This document shows positions 7,279-15,405 of a stretch of DNA of 64,000 nucleotides, in pieces. A program made the translations under genes and the position numbers. The first letter of the stretch is position 1; each line of letters begins with the position of its first letter. A model generated the notes under the pieces. The model ran no database searches, had not been told where the DNA came from, and saw only the letters and a program-made list of their open reading frames with translations. This DNA is from Promicromonospora sukumoe (GTDB lineage Bacteria > Actinomycetota > Actinomycetes > Actinomycetales > Cellulomonadaceae): assembly GCF_014137995.1 (NCBI RefSeq), contig NZ_JACGWV010000003.1, positions 558,001 through 622,000 of the forward strand. Direction: 5' to 3'.

Positions 7279-9048
7279 ATGACCGACCAGAACAGCAACA
7301 CTCCGCAGCCGGAAGAGCAGCCGTCCGGAGCGCAGCCGACCCAGCAGCTTCCGGTCGCCGGCCCGGCACCCGTCCCGAGCACGGGCGCCGAGCAGTCCCC
7401 GACCCCTGCGCAGTCCCCGGCGCCGGTCCCCGCGCCGCCCACGGGCGCGACGCCTCAGGCCCCGGCGCCCCAGGTCCCGACGCCGCACGGCGCGGCACCC
7501 CAGGGCGCGACGCCGGAAGGCATGACGCCCGCCCAGCACGAGCGCGCCCAGCACCAGGCGGTGCCCGCCCCGCAGCAGGCCGCCGCCGAGCACCAGGGCC
7601 CGGCCCAGCACCAGCCCCCGGCCCACCAGCCCCCGGCTCACCAGCCGACGCCCGCCCAGCAGCACACCATGCCCGTGCAGACCGTGGCCCCCGCCGCGGG
7701 CGCGGCCCACGGCACCGGCCCGGCGGCCCACGGCACCGGCCCGTCGCCGACCTACGTCAACCCGTACGCGGTCCCGGCGACGGCTACCGCCGAGCCGAAG
7801 GCGCGCAACCGCACCTGGGTCCCCGTGGTCGCCGCCGCCGCGGCCGCCGCGGTGCTGGCCAGCGCGGGCACGGCCGGCCTCCTCACGCTCACCGGCGGAC
7901 CGGGCACCGCCACGTCCCTGGCCGACGTCGGCCAGTCCAACAGCCAGACCGTCCCCGTGAAGAGCTCCACCGTGGAGAACCCGGACTGGACGGCGGTCAC
8001 CTCTGCCGTCGAGCAGTCCGTGGTGTCCATCCAGGTGCAGACCCAGGCGGGCGGCGCGGAGGGTTCCGGCGTCGTGCTGGACACCCAGGGCCGCGTGCTG
8101 ACCAACAACCACGTGGTCGCCGGCGCGCAGACCGTCCAGGTGACGCTGAGCGACGGCAGCGTGTACGAGGCCAAGATCGTCGGCACCGACCCGACCACCG
8201 ACCTCGCCGTCGTGCAGCTGAACGACCCGCCGTCGGACCTGAAGCCGGCCACGTTCGCCGACTCGGACAACGTGGTGGTGGGCGAGCCCGTGATGGCGCT
8301 CGGCAACCCGCTGGGCCTGGCGAACACCGCCACGACCGGCATCGTGTCCGCCCTGAACCGCCCCGTCGTGGCCAGCGCCGAGAACGGGTCGGACCAGGTG
8401 GTCACCAACGCCATCCAGATCGACGCCGCCGTGAACCCGGGCAACTCGGGTGGACCGCTGTTCAACGCGTCGGGCGAGGTCATCGGCATCACGTCCTCGA
8501 TCGCCACGCTGTCGAGCGGTGGGGGCGGCACGTCCAGCAGCTCCGGCTCGATCGGCCTGGGCTTCGCCATCCCGGGCAACCTGGCGTCGCAGATCGGTGA
8601 CCAGCTCAAGGAGACCGGCACCGCCAAGCACGCCTTCCTGGGTGTCTCGATGTCGGACGCCACCGCCACGGCGGACGGCGTCACCCGCCGCGGCGCAGGC
8701 GTCGAGGACGTCGTCGCCGACTCCCCGGCCGGCAAGGCCGGGATCCAGAAGGGAGACGTGATCGTGGCCTTCGACGGGTCGGCGGTCAACAGCCCGGAGT
8801 CCCTCACCGCGTTCGTGCGGGAGAAGGAGGCCGGCGACAAGGCGGTGCTCACCGTGGTCCGTGACGGCAGCACGCAGGAGATCACCGTGACGCTCGCGGC
8901 CAAGGCCGAGACCGCCACCCAGGACTCCGGTTCCCAGAACCAGCAGGACCAGCAGCCGGGCCAGAGCCAGCAGGACGGCTCGGGCTCGGACCAGACCAAC
9001 CCGAACAACCTGCCGGGCTGGCTGCAGGACCTGCTCAACCAGGGCTGA
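7279..9048 (+). CDS. Membrane-anchored HtrA/DegP-type serine protease with PDZ domain
   Basis: The 589-residue protein should degrade or sense misfolded proteins outside the membrane. It has a cytoplasmic Pro/Gln/Ala-rich tail of about 170 residues, one transmembrane segment (about 181-205), a trypsin-like S1C domain with the triad H278 (TNNHVV), D308 (TTDLAVV) and S390 (GNSGGPL), then a PDZ domain (about 450-560, GVEDVVADSPAGKAGIQKGD) and a Gln/Ser-rich end. The ATG is chosen for its AAGGAGGG ribosome binding site at 7266-7273; an upstream in-frame start at 7228 lacks one. A strong hairpin follows, so the gene is probably monocistronic. Confidence 0.9.
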   Translation: MTDQNSNTPQPEEQPSGAQPTQQLPVAGPAPVPSTGAEQSPTPAQSPAPVPAPPTGATPQAPAPQVPTPHGAAPQGATPEGMTPAQHERAQHQAVPAPQQAAAEHQGPAQHQPPAHQPPAHQPTPAQQHTMPVQTVAPAAGAAHGTGPAAHGTGPSPTYVNPYAVPATATAEPKARNRTWVPVVAAAAAAAVLASAGTAGLLTLTGGPGTATSLADVGQSNSQTVPVKSSTVENPDWTAVTSAVEQSVVSIQVQTQAGGAEGSGVVLDTQGRVLTNNHVVAGAQTVQVTLSDGSVYEAKIVGTDPTTDLAVVQLNDPPSDLKPATFADSDNVVVGEPVMALGNPLGLANTATTGIVSALNRPVVASAENGSDQVVTNAIQIDAAVNPGNSGGPLFNASGEVIGITSSIATLSSGGGGTSSSSGSIGLGFAIPGNLASQIGDQLKETGTAKHAFLGVSMSDATATADGVTRRGAGVEDVVADSPAGKAGIQKGDVIVAFDGSAVNSPESLTAFVREKEAGDKAVLTVVRDGSTQEITVTLAAKAETATQDSGSQNQQDQQPGQSQQDGSGSDQTNPNNLPGWLQDLLNQG

Positions 9049-9102
9049 CCCGCAACCGGGGCTGACCCTCCGACAGGGCCGACTCGTCCCCTCGGCCCTA
9101 CC

Positions 9103-9144
9103 CGAAAGATCCCCAGGTCACATCGCTGACCTGGGGATCTTTCG
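9103..9144 (+). terminator. Intrinsic terminator hairpin after the HtrA gene
   Basis: Perfect 18-base arms (9103-9120 and 9127-9144) enclose a 6-base loop; the stem includes GATCCCCAGGTCA. The 3' arm ends in CTTTCG and an AT-rich stretch follows. It separates the protease gene from the GNAT gene. Confidence 0.75.
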
Positions 9145-9183
9145 CATATTCACCTTCAGCGGGTGAACTTGGCCCGGCCGGTC

Positions 9184-9189
9184 TAGGTT
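9184..9189 (+). promoter_or_regulatory. -10 box (TAGGTT) of a leaderless promoter for the GNAT gene
   Basis: TAGGTT ends seven bases before the GTG start and no Shine-Dalgarno sequence intervenes. The best -35 candidate, GTGAAC at 9163-9168, has a short 15-bp spacer. Confidence 0.4.
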
Positions 9190-9196
9190 AAGCCGC

Positions 9197-9691
9197 GTGT
9201 CTGGGACGTACACCGTGGTCAGGACCTTGGGGCGGGCGGATGCCGCGCACGAGATCCTGGAGGAGCTGCCGGAATGGTTCGGCATCGACAGGTTCACGCA
9301 CGAGTACGTCGAGGCGGCGGCGAAGTTCCCCAACTACGTCGCGCTCGCGGACGACGCCGGGCCTGACGGCAGCACCATCCCGGCCGACGACGTGCTCGGG
9401 GTGCTGCTCCTGGACCAGCGCTACCCGACGTCGGCCGAGGTGCACCTGCTCGCGGTGCGGCGCAAGCACCACCGTGCCGGCGTGGGGCGCACCCTGATGG
9501 CACGCGTCGAGGACGACCTGCGGGCCCAGGGCGTGCGGCTGCTGAGCGTCAAGACGTTCGGCTCGTCGGTGTCCGAACCGGGGTACGACCAGACCCGTGC
9601 CTTCTACAGCGCCTGCGGCTTCCACCCCGTGGAGGAGTTCCCCGACCTCTGGGCCGACGACCCGTGCCTGCTGATGGTCAAGGCGATCTGA
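9197..9691 (+). CDS. GNAT-family N-acetyltransferase
   Basis: The 164-residue protein has the GNAT fold with the acetyl-CoA-binding motif A at about residues 90-105 (VRRKHHRAGVGRTLMARV, with the R-x-x-G-x-G/A pattern), followed by the strand LLSVKTF and the late helix YDQTRAFYSACGFHPVEEF. It should move an acetyl group from acetyl-CoA to an amine, but the acceptor cannot be told from sequence. The GTG start is the first codon after a -10-like box. It is convergent with the TetR gene, with only seven bases between the stops, so it has no operon partner. Confidence 0.85.
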   Translation: MSGTYTVVRTLGRADAAHEILEELPEWFGIDRFTHEYVEAAAKFPNYVALADDAGPDGSTIPADDVLGVLLLDQRYPTSAEVHLLAVRRKHHRAGVGRTLMARVEDDLRAQGVRLLSVKTFGSSVSEPGYDQTRAFYSACGFHPVEEFPDLWADDPCLLMVKAI

Positions 9692-9698
9692 GGTCCGC

Positions 9699-10337
9699 TC
9701 AGGCCTTGGCCGAGTGGGCCGAGGCCCCGAGCAGCGCCTCGGCGGCTCCCGGCACGACCGCGGCGACGACGCCGCCCAGGCTGCGCTCGAGGTAGCCGAC
9801 CAGCTCGTCGGCGGCGAGGTCGGAGTTGATGCCGCCGTCGACCAGGGCCTGCTCGGCGAGCGCCACCCACGAGCGCACCGCGATGCGCAGCAGCTCGGTG
9901 TCGGGCACGCCCAGCTCCAGGAGCACGGCGAGGGCGCGCTCGGTCTGCTGGCGCCGCGCGTCCTCGATGACGGCGCGCACCTCCTCGTCGCCGCTGGCCG
10001 CGCCGCGTACGAGCGAGTAGAAGGTGGGCCCGTGCTCGCGCACGTACGTGACGAGCTGCGACAGCGTGTTGGACAGTCGCTCGGCGGGCGGCAGCTCGGG
10101 TTGCGGTTCCGAGGCGTGCAGCATGGAGTCGCGCGCACGCCGCACGATCTCGTGGTGCAGGCCGTTCTTCGAGCCGAAGTAGTAGTAGACGAGACCCGTC
10201 GAGACACCGGCTTCGGCGGCGATCTCCTCGACGGTCACCTCGGCCAGCGGGCGGTCCGCGAGGGTCGCGACTCCGAGGGCCACGAGCTGGTTGCGGCGTT
10301 CCTCCGGGCGGAGCCGTGTGCGTCGGGCTGTTGCCAT
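9699..10337 (-). CDS. TetR-family transcriptional regulator
   Basis: The 212-residue protein has a typical N-terminal TetR helix-turn-helix (about residues 10-60: VTVEEIAAEAGVSTGLVYYYF then GSKNGL) and an all-helical C-terminal ligand domain. Its start faces the DUF6230 gene, with 128 bases between the two starts, so it is likely to control that operon and itself. The ATG is preceded at six bases by a TATGCT -10 box, giving a leaderless message. A 20-bp perfect palindrome at 10421-10440 is the best operator candidate. Ligand unknown. Confidence 0.88.
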   Translation of the reverse strand: MATARRTRLRPEERRNQLVALGVATLADRPLAEVTVEEIAAEAGVSTGLVYYYFGSKNGLHHEIVRRARDSMLHASEPQPELPPAERLSNTLSQLVTYVREHGPTFYSLVRGAASGDEEVRAVIEDARRQQTERALAVLLELGVPDTELLRIAVRSWVALAEQALVDGGINSDLAADELVGYLERSLGGVVAAVVPGAAEALLGASAHSAKA

Positions 10338-10343
10338 GTGTCG

Positions 10344-10349
10344 AGCATA
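10344..10349 (-). promoter_or_regulatory. -10 box (TATGCT) of the TetR gene promoter
   Basis: On the minus strand TATGCT lies six bases before the ATG, so the transcript is probably leaderless. It is embedded in a short imperfect inverted repeat (AGCAT...ATGCT, 10344-10360) that could take part in autoregulation. No convincing -35 is seen. Confidence 0.45.
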
Positions 10350-10383
10350 TCCGGCATGCTTTGCGCCGCCGTCAGGGGGTCAA

Positions 10384-10413
10384 TTGACGGTGAGTCAGTA
10401 ATAGCGCTAACGT
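10384..10413 (+). promoter_or_regulatory. Promoter of the DUF6230-DUF6114 operon (TTGACG, 18 bp, TAACGT)
   Basis: TTGACG at 10384-10389 and TAACGT at 10408-10413 are separated by 18 bases, a good match to a housekeeping actinobacterial promoter. The start codon lies about 50 bases downstream with a proper ribosome binding site, leaving room for the palindrome between them. The -35 overlaps a small inverted repeat (CCGTCA/TGACGG). Confidence 0.5.
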
Positions 10414-10420
10414 CGCGGCG

Positions 10421-10440
10421 GGACGACGACGTCGTCGTCC
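10421..10440. promoter_or_regulatory. 20-bp perfect palindrome, candidate TetR operator
   Basis: GGACGACGAC is followed directly by its reverse complement. It lies just downstream of the -10 box of the DUF6230 operon and between divergent genes, a normal place for a TetR operator. Simple GAC repeats are common in such GC-rich DNA, so chance is not excluded. Confidence 0.4.
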
Positions 10441-10465
10441 CCACATTGGCATGAGGGGAAATCCA

Positions 10466-11059
10466 ATGAAGCTCAGCAAGCTCACGGGGACGCGGAGGGG
10501 CCGCGTGGCTCTCGCCGTCATCCCGGTCACGATCGCCGCCAGCGTCCTGCTCGGTGGGGTTGCGCAGGGTGCGGTACCCGTCTCGTTCGCCATCTCCGGC
10601 AGCCAGTTCAAGATCGGCGCCGACAAGCTCGCGGGCACCGGCTTCTCGCAGTACGCGGGCGTCGCGACCGCCACCGACGGCACGGAGCACCCCGCCGCCA
10701 TCGCGAACATCAAGGACGCGCAGCTCTACAACCTCTGCCAGTCGGTCGTGCAGGACACGCCGCTGGGCAAGGTGGGCCTGCTGATCACCGCCGGCACCGG
10801 CGAGGAGCCGGCCAAGGCCACCGACCTGCAGATCGGCATGAGCGACCTGTCGGGCACCGCGATCTTCAAGAACATCCGGATCGGCGTCGACGCCTCGACC
10901 GTCAACACGACCGACAAGGGCGACGCCGGCGACTTCGCCATGGACTCCGACTCCATCGACATCGACGGCCTCCAGCAGGTGTCGTGGAGCACGCAGGCCG
11001 CCGTCTTCCAGCTGACGGACCTCAGCCTCAAGATCACGGACGGCACCGAGTGCTTCTGA
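10466..11059 (+). CDS. DUF6230-family exported protein
   Basis: The 197-residue protein starts with a positively charged stretch and a hydrophobic segment (about residues 12-32, VALAVIPVTIAASVLLGGVA), so it is exported or membrane-anchored. The rest matches the DUF6230 pattern as I know it from Streptomyces: FKIGADKLAGTGFSQY, NLCQSVVQDTP, DLSGTAIFKNIRIGVDAS and a late QVSWSTQAAVFQLTDLSLKI. Members are sometimes labelled cholesterol esterase, but no catalytic motif is visible and I would not use that name. The ATG at 10466 is preferred to the one at 10451 because GAGGGG (10453-10458) serves as its ribosome binding site. It overlaps the DUF6114 gene. Confidence 0.8.
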   Translation: MKLSKLTGTRRGRVALAVIPVTIAASVLLGGVAQGAVPVSFAISGSQFKIGADKLAGTGFSQYAGVATATDGTEHPAAIANIKDAQLYNLCQSVVQDTPLGKVGLLITAGTGEEPAKATDLQIGMSDLSGTAIFKNIRIGVDASTVNTTDKGDAGDFAMDSDSIDIDGLQQVSWSTQAAVFQLTDLSLKITDGTECF

Positions 11060-12801
11060 GTCCGGGTGACGGCCCGGCGGACGCCGGCCGCCCCGGACTT
11101 CGCGCGAGGTTCGCCGACTGGCGCAGGGACTTCCGCCCCTGGCGCCGGCAGCGGCCGTTCGTCGGGGGTGTGCTGGTCGTTCTCGCGGGCCTGGAGATGC
11201 TCTTCCTGCGCGGCCCGATCGGGCTCGACCAGCTCGGCGTCAACGTGGTGCTCAAGTTCGGGGTGGAGGGCGCGCAGGCGACGATCCTGCCGCTCACCCT
11301 GATCCTGCTCGGGGTCCTGGTGATCGCCCAGCCCGTGCACCGCATCTTCTACGGCGTGCTCGCGCTCGCCATCTCGGTCTACTCGATCGCGGGCGTGAAC
11401 CTGGGCGGCTGGGTCGTCGGGTTCCTGCTCGGCGTGGTCGGCGGCGTCATCGTCGTGTCCTGGGGTCCCGAGGAGGCCGACGCCGGTACGGCCGAGGAGA
11501 GCGGCACGGAGGAGCCGGGCGACGAGGCTGGGGTCTCGGCGTCCGAGGCCGCCGTTGCGCCCGGGCCCGACGGCCCGGAGGGTGACGCAGGGAAGACCGA
11601 CGGCGGGAAGACCGACGCCGGGAAGACCGGTGCCCCGCAGGCCGCCGTCGGCCCGGAGGCGGACGACGCCCCGCGCGAACCCGCGCCCGACGCCGGACCC
11701 GCTCCCGACGCCGAGCCCGCCGCGGACACCCAGGCCGTCCCCCAGGCCGAGACGCTCAGCAGCGCGCTCCGCGCCCTCTCGCAGAAGTCCGCGGCGGTCG
11801 TGGTGGCCGGCGCGATGGCGGTCGGCGGCATGAGCCTGCCGGCGTCGAGCATGCAGACCGTGCAGACCGCGCAGGACGACTCGTTATGGTGCGTGGTGTT
11901 CGGCGCGTGCGACGACGGCGACGCGGAGCCGTCCGCCTCGCCGACACCGTCGCTGGGCTCCACGGAAGACCAGGGCGACGAGGCCGAGGACCCGGTCGGG
12001 GACGCCGTCGACGACCTCACGGGCGGCGCGACCGACCCGTCCAGCGGCGGCTCCGGCGGCGACGCGGGCTCCGGCGACGACGCCGCGGGCGGCAAGGACA
12101 AGGACGACAAGTCCGAGTGCCAGGAGCCCACCCAGGACGGCGAGACGCCCCCGGACGCCGGGCCCGACGCGAAGACCGACCCGTGCGGCGAGATCGACCC
12201 GCAGGCGACGATCGAGGAGGCGCTGCACACCGAGCTCGGCACCTGCGTGAAGGTGACGTTCGGCGGCAAGTTCGACCTCAACGTCGACCTGCCCGGCCAG
12301 TGCGGCAGCACGGAGGACGGCTCCGTCTTCTCGCTCCCCGCCGACCTGGAGAGCCACGACCTGACGATCCCGCTCGACGGCATCAACGGGATCGGCCTGG
12401 CGAACGTGCCGGTCAAGAACGACGGCTCGCGCCGGGACGCCATCAAGATCTCGGCCGACAAGGTCGTCGTCGACGGGTTCTGGCTCAAGTCGTACGCGTA
12501 CGACAAGGGCACCGTCGCGGGCACGGACACGCGGGCGAACTTCGTGTCGCTGGAGGGCGACGTGCACATGTACGTGTCGTCGATCCACGCGAACCTGCCG
12601 GACGGCCAGGACCTCCTGGAGGTGGCCACCAAGGTGCTGGAGGGCGCCTCGCTGATCGAGATCCTGCTGACCGCCACGGACGCGCGGATGGGCTTCCTCG
12701 GCGCGACGTCGGACCTGCAGGTCTGGGACACGTTCCGCGAGCAGGTCTGGGGCGACCCGGAGCACCCGATCGGCACGGGCCCGCGAGCAGGCGACGCCTA
12801 A
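11050..12801 (+). CDS. DUF6114-family membrane protein with a long exported C-terminal region
   Basis: The 583-residue protein begins with a DUF6114 membrane domain: RQRPFVGGVLVVLAG at about residue 36, then further hydrophobic segments to about residue 138. An acidic, Ala/Pro/Glu-rich linker follows, then a second hydrophobic segment (about 248-266, AAVVVAGAMAVGGMSLPAS), a low-complexity Asp/Gly/Ser-rich stretch with several cysteines, and a folded-looking domain from about residue 380 to the end. Many DUF6114 proteins are just the membrane domain, so the C-terminal part is a notable extension. The GTG at 11050 overlaps the upstream gene by ten bases; no clear ribosome binding site is present, so the start is tentative. 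Function unknown. Confidence 0.75.
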   Translation: MLLSPGDGPADAGRPGLRARFADWRRDFRPWRRQRPFVGGVLVVLAGLEMLFLRGPIGLDQLGVNVVLKFGVEGAQATILPLTLILLGVLVIAQPVHRIFYGVLALAISVYSIAGVNLGGWVVGFLLGVVGGVIVVSWGPEEADAGTAEESGTEEPGDEAGVSASEAAVAPGPDGPEGDAGKTDGGKTDAGKTGAPQAAVGPEADDAPREPAPDAGPAPDAEPAADTQAVPQAETLSSALRALSQKSAAVVVAGAMAVGGMSLPASSMQTVQTAQDDSLWCVVFGACDDGDAEPSASPTPSLGSTEDQGDEAEDPVGDAVDDLTGGATDPSSGGSGGDAGSGDDAAGGKDKDDKSECQEPTQDGETPPDAGPDAKTDPCGEIDPQATIEEALHTELGTCVKVTFGGKFDLNVDLPGQCGSTEDGSVFSLPADLESHDLTIPLDGINGIGLANVPVKNDGSRRDAIKISADKVVVDGFWLKSYAYDKGTVAGTDTRANFVSLEGDVHMYVSSIHANLPDGQDLLEVATKVLEGASLIEILLTATDARMGFLGATSDLQVWDTFREQVWGDPEHPIGTGPRAGDA

Positions 12802-12813
12802 ACCCTCCGTCCT

Positions 12814-12891
12814 CGTTGAGTGCGTGACTCGCTGGTCGAGCTTGTCGAGACCCAGGTCTCGACAAGCTCGACCAGCGTGCAGCACTCAACG
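12814..12891. terminator. Long palindrome between convergent genes; dispersed-repeat copy B
   Basis: An inner pair of perfect 22-base arms (12831-12852 and 12855-12876) with a 2-base loop is extended by an outer perfect 10-base pair (12814-12823 and 12882-12891). The inner core GGTCGAGCTTGTCGAGACC equals that of the palindrome at 1985-2038. It lies between the convergent ends of the DUF6114 gene and menF, so it probably stops transcription from both sides. Confidence 0.6.
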
Positions 12892-12905
12892 CATGTGGGG
12901 GTGGG

Positions 12906-14444
12906 TCAGGGGGTGGCGCCCAGGGCGTAGCGCATCGGCTCCAGCTTGGCCTCGGACTCCGCCAGCTCCGCCTGCGGGTCCGACGCCGCGACGATGCCGC
13001 AGCCCGCGAACAGCCGGATGTGGTGCGGGTCGGCCGGGGAGATCTCGGCCGACCGCAGGGCGATGCCCCACTCACCGTCGCCCCCGGCCCCGACCCAGCC
13101 CACCGGGCCCGCGTACCGCGCACGGTCCAGGCCCTCGATCTCGCGGATCAGGCTGCGCGCCGCGGTCGTCGGCGTACCGCACACGGCGGCGCTCGGGTGC
13201 AGCGCGGCGGCCAGCGAGAGGGACGACGGCGCCGGCCGGCCCGACCCGGCGCCCGACCCGGCGCCCGAACCCGGGTGCTGGTCGGTCAGCACGCCGGTCA
13301 CGTCCGTCGCGAGGTGCATGACGTTCGGCAGGTGCAGCACGAAGGGCGCCTCGGGCACGTTCATCGACGAGCAGAACGGCTCGAGGGCGGCGGCCACGGA
13401 GCGCACCGCGAACTCGTGCTCCTCCAGGTCCTTCGAGGAGCGGGCGAGCTGGGCGGCGCGCAGCAGGTCGGCGTCGTCGCCGGACCGTGCGGCCTCCTCG
13501 CCCGGACCGCCGTCGTGGGCGCCCGGTGCGGGGTCCGTGGCGCTGTGCTCGCGGCGGATGGTGCCCGCCAGCACGCGCGAGGCCACCAGGCCCTTCTCGC
13601 TGCGCACCAGCAGCTCCGGCGTGGCTCCGACCATGCCGTCCACGCTGAACGCCCAGCAGGCGTCGTACGCGGACGCCAGGCGGCCCAGCAGGTGCCGCGT
13701 GTCCAGCGGGTGCTCCGCGGTCGCGACGACGTCGCGCGCGAGCACCACCTTCTCCAGCTCGCCGGTCTGGATGCGCGCGATGCCCTCGGCCACCACGGCG
13801 GGCCAGTCGGCCGCGGCCACGGCGCCGTCGGCCAGGACCACCCGGCCCGGCTCCGTCACGGGCTGGTGCGGGTAGGCGGACAGCAGGTCCTCGCCCACGG
13901 GGGCGGACCGGTCGCCCACCAGGGAGATCGTGGTCATCCAGGCCGTCTCGCCCCGCCGTCCGACGACGACGCGCGGCACGATCAGCACGCCGCTCGCCCG
14001 CGCGGGGTCCTCGGACTCGTCGCCGGGGGAGACGTCGTCGAACGCGAAGCTGCCGAACGCGACCAGCCCGCTGCCGGGCAGGTTCACGTCGTCGTGCACC
14101 ACCGCGTTCCCGAGCACCTGGCGCCAGGCCTCGTCGGCGTCGGCGAACCGGCCCGGGCCGAACGTCTCGAACCGGAGCGCCTCGCCCCAGCCCACGAGCC
14201 CGTCGCCGTGCCGCACCCAGGCGAGCGCGTGGGTGTCGGGGAGCTGGTCGACGAGCGCGGTCGCGGTGTCCGGCAGGTCGTCGGTCGCGACGGTCCGCAC
14301 CACGAGCTGCGGGCCGTGGGGAGCGCCGGGCGGTGCGTCGTCGGACGCGGTCGGCGCCTCGGCCGCCCAGGAGTCGTACACGCTGATGCCGGAGGGGGAG
14401 CCGGTGGGTGTGCCGGGAGTGCCGCCGGAAGGTGAAGCGATCAT
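12906..14444 (-). CDS. menF: Isochorismate synthase
   Basis: The 512-residue chorismate-binding enzyme turns chorismate into isochorismate, the entry to menaquinone synthesis. Family blocks are LEKVVLARDV, ACWAFSVDGMVGATPELLV, VLAGTIRRE, the HEFAVRSVAAAL helix, HLATDVTGVL, LHPSAAVCGTPT, and the C-terminal FAGCGIVAASDPQAELAESEAKL. It contains a Gly/Ser/Ala-rich insertion after DQHPG. The ATG at 14442-14444 is preferred over an upstream in-frame one at 14534, because a TATCCT -10 box lies seven bases before it and the extra N-terminus does not look conserved. menG is transcribed divergently. The pathway role could in principle be siderophore synthesis, but the nearby men genes argue for menaquinone. 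Confidence 0.92.
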   Translation of the reverse strand: MIASPSGGTPGTPTGSPSGISVYDSWAAEAPTASDDAPPGAPHGPQLVVRTVATDDLPDTATALVDQLPDTHALAWVRHGDGLVGWGEALRFETFGPGRFADADEAWRQVLGNAVVHDDVNLPGSGLVAFGSFAFDDVSPGDESEDPARASGVLIVPRVVVGRRGETAWMTTISLVGDRSAPVGEDLLSAYPHQPVTEPGRVVLADGAVAAADWPAVVAEGIARIQTGELEKVVLARDVVATAEHPLDTRHLLGRLASAYDACWAFSVDGMVGATPELLVRSEKGLVASRVLAGTIRREHSATDPAPGAHDGGPGEEAARSGDDADLLRAAQLARSSKDLEEHEFAVRSVAAALEPFCSSMNVPEAPFVLHLPNVMHLATDVTGVLTDQHPGSGAGSGAGSGRPAPSSLSLAAALHPSAAVCGTPTTAARSLIREIEGLDRARYAGPVGWVGAGGDGEWGIALRSAEISPADPHHIRLFAGCGIVAASDPQAELAESEAKLEPMRYALGATP

Positions 14445-14451
14445 CGCTTTC

Positions 14452-14457
14452 AGGATA
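14452..14457 (-). promoter_or_regulatory. -10 box (TATCCT) of a leaderless menF promoter
   Basis: TATCCT on the minus strand lies seven bases before the chosen menF ATG, with only GAAAGCG between. It supports the internal start over the longer reading frame. Confidence 0.45.
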
Positions 14458-14540
14458 AGCGCGTCCGCGGCGCCCGCCCGCCCGCGGTAAGGGAGGTCAC
14501 AGACGCGCCCGCGGCCCGCCCGGCGTGAAACCATGGCGGC

Positions 14541-15236
14541 ATGTCACGTGCGAGTCTCGAGAAGAAGCCGGCCGAGGTCGCGTCGATGTTCGACGGGATC
14601 GCCGCCCGGTACGACCTGACGAACGACCTCATCTCCCTGGGCCAGGACCGGCGCTGGCGCCGTCTGACCGTGGAGGCGGTCGCCGCCATGCCGGGTGAGC
14701 GCGTGCTCGACCTCGCCGCGGGCACCGGGACCAGCAGCGAGCCCTTCGCCGCCGACGGCGCGTTCGTGGTGCCGTCCGACTTCTCGATCGGCATGCTCCA
14801 GGTCGGCAAGGAGCGCCGTCCGGACCTGCCGTTCGTCGCGGGCGACGCCACGCGGCTGCCCTTCGCCGACGAGTCGTTCGACGCCGTGACGATCAGCTTC
14901 GGCCTGCGCAACGTGGTGGACACGCTCACGGCGCTGCGCGAGATGCACCGCGTCGTGCGACCCGGCGGGCGCATCGTGATCTGCGAGTTCTCGACGCCGA
15001 CGTGGGGCCCGTTCCGGACCGTCTACCAGGAGTACCTGATGCGCGCGCTGCCCGTCGTGGCCGGCGCCGTGACCCGGGACAAGGGCTCCTACGACTACCT
15101 GGCCGAGTCGATCCGCGGCTGGCACACCCAGGTGGACCTTGCCAAGCTCATGCTGGAGGCGGGCTGGGAGCACGCCGCCTACCGCAACGTGACCGGCGGC
15201 ATCGTGGCCCTGCACCGGGCGGTCCGTCCGGCCTGA
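14541..15236 (+). CDS. menG: Demethylmenaquinone methyltransferase (UbiE/MenG family)
   Basis: The 231-residue class I methyltransferase adds the last methyl group to demethylmenaquinone using S-adenosylmethionine. It shows the family start [20 protein letters not shown] with LGQDRRWRR, the SAM-binding motif [10 protein letters not shown] (about residues 54-63), [21 protein letters not shown], and the MenG/UbiE signature [17 protein letters not shown]. Since the other quinone genes here are menaquinone genes, the ubiquinone role of UbiE does not apply. The gene is divergent from menF with about 96 bases between starts. A large stem-loop follows the stop. Confidence 0.93.
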   Translation: MSRASLEKKPAEVASMFDGIAARYDLTNDLISLGQDRRWRRLTVEAVAAMPGERVLDLAAGTGTSSEPFAADGAFVVPSDFSIGMLQVGKERRPDLPFVAGDATRLPFADESFDAVTISFGLRNVVDTLTALREMHRVVRPGGRIVICEFSTPTWGPFRTVYQEYLMRALPVVAGAVTRDKGSYDYLAESIRGWHTQVDLAKLMLEAGWEHAAYRNVTGGIVALHRAVRPA

Positions 15237-15257
15237 CCTACATCGGCAGTTAGCCCG

Positions 15258-15325
15258 CGAGGTCGTGACTTCGCGTCGAGATCGGTCCAGCGCCGGACCG
15301 ATCTCGAAGCAAAGTCACGACCTCG
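15258..15325. terminator. Large interrupted stem-loop after menG
   Basis: Two nested perfect pairs form one long hairpin: 14-base arms (15258-15271/15312-15325) and 13-base arms (15276-15288/15295-15307), separated by a 4-base internal loop and closed by a 6-base loop. It begins about 20 bases after menG and probably ends its message before the reductase-nuo promoter. Confidence 0.6.
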
Positions 15326-15405
15326 TCGTTCGTGCGCCCCATGGGGGCTTCCGGCCTACCCTCAAGTAAGGGGAACCTTCCTACACAATCCCCCCTAAGT
15401 GTGGC

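Noticed and set aside
10466..11059. Cholesterol esterase, a name sometimes attached to DUF6230 proteins
   Set aside because: No GxSxG or other hydrolase motif is visible; the protein has a signal-like segment and an uncharacterised domain only.
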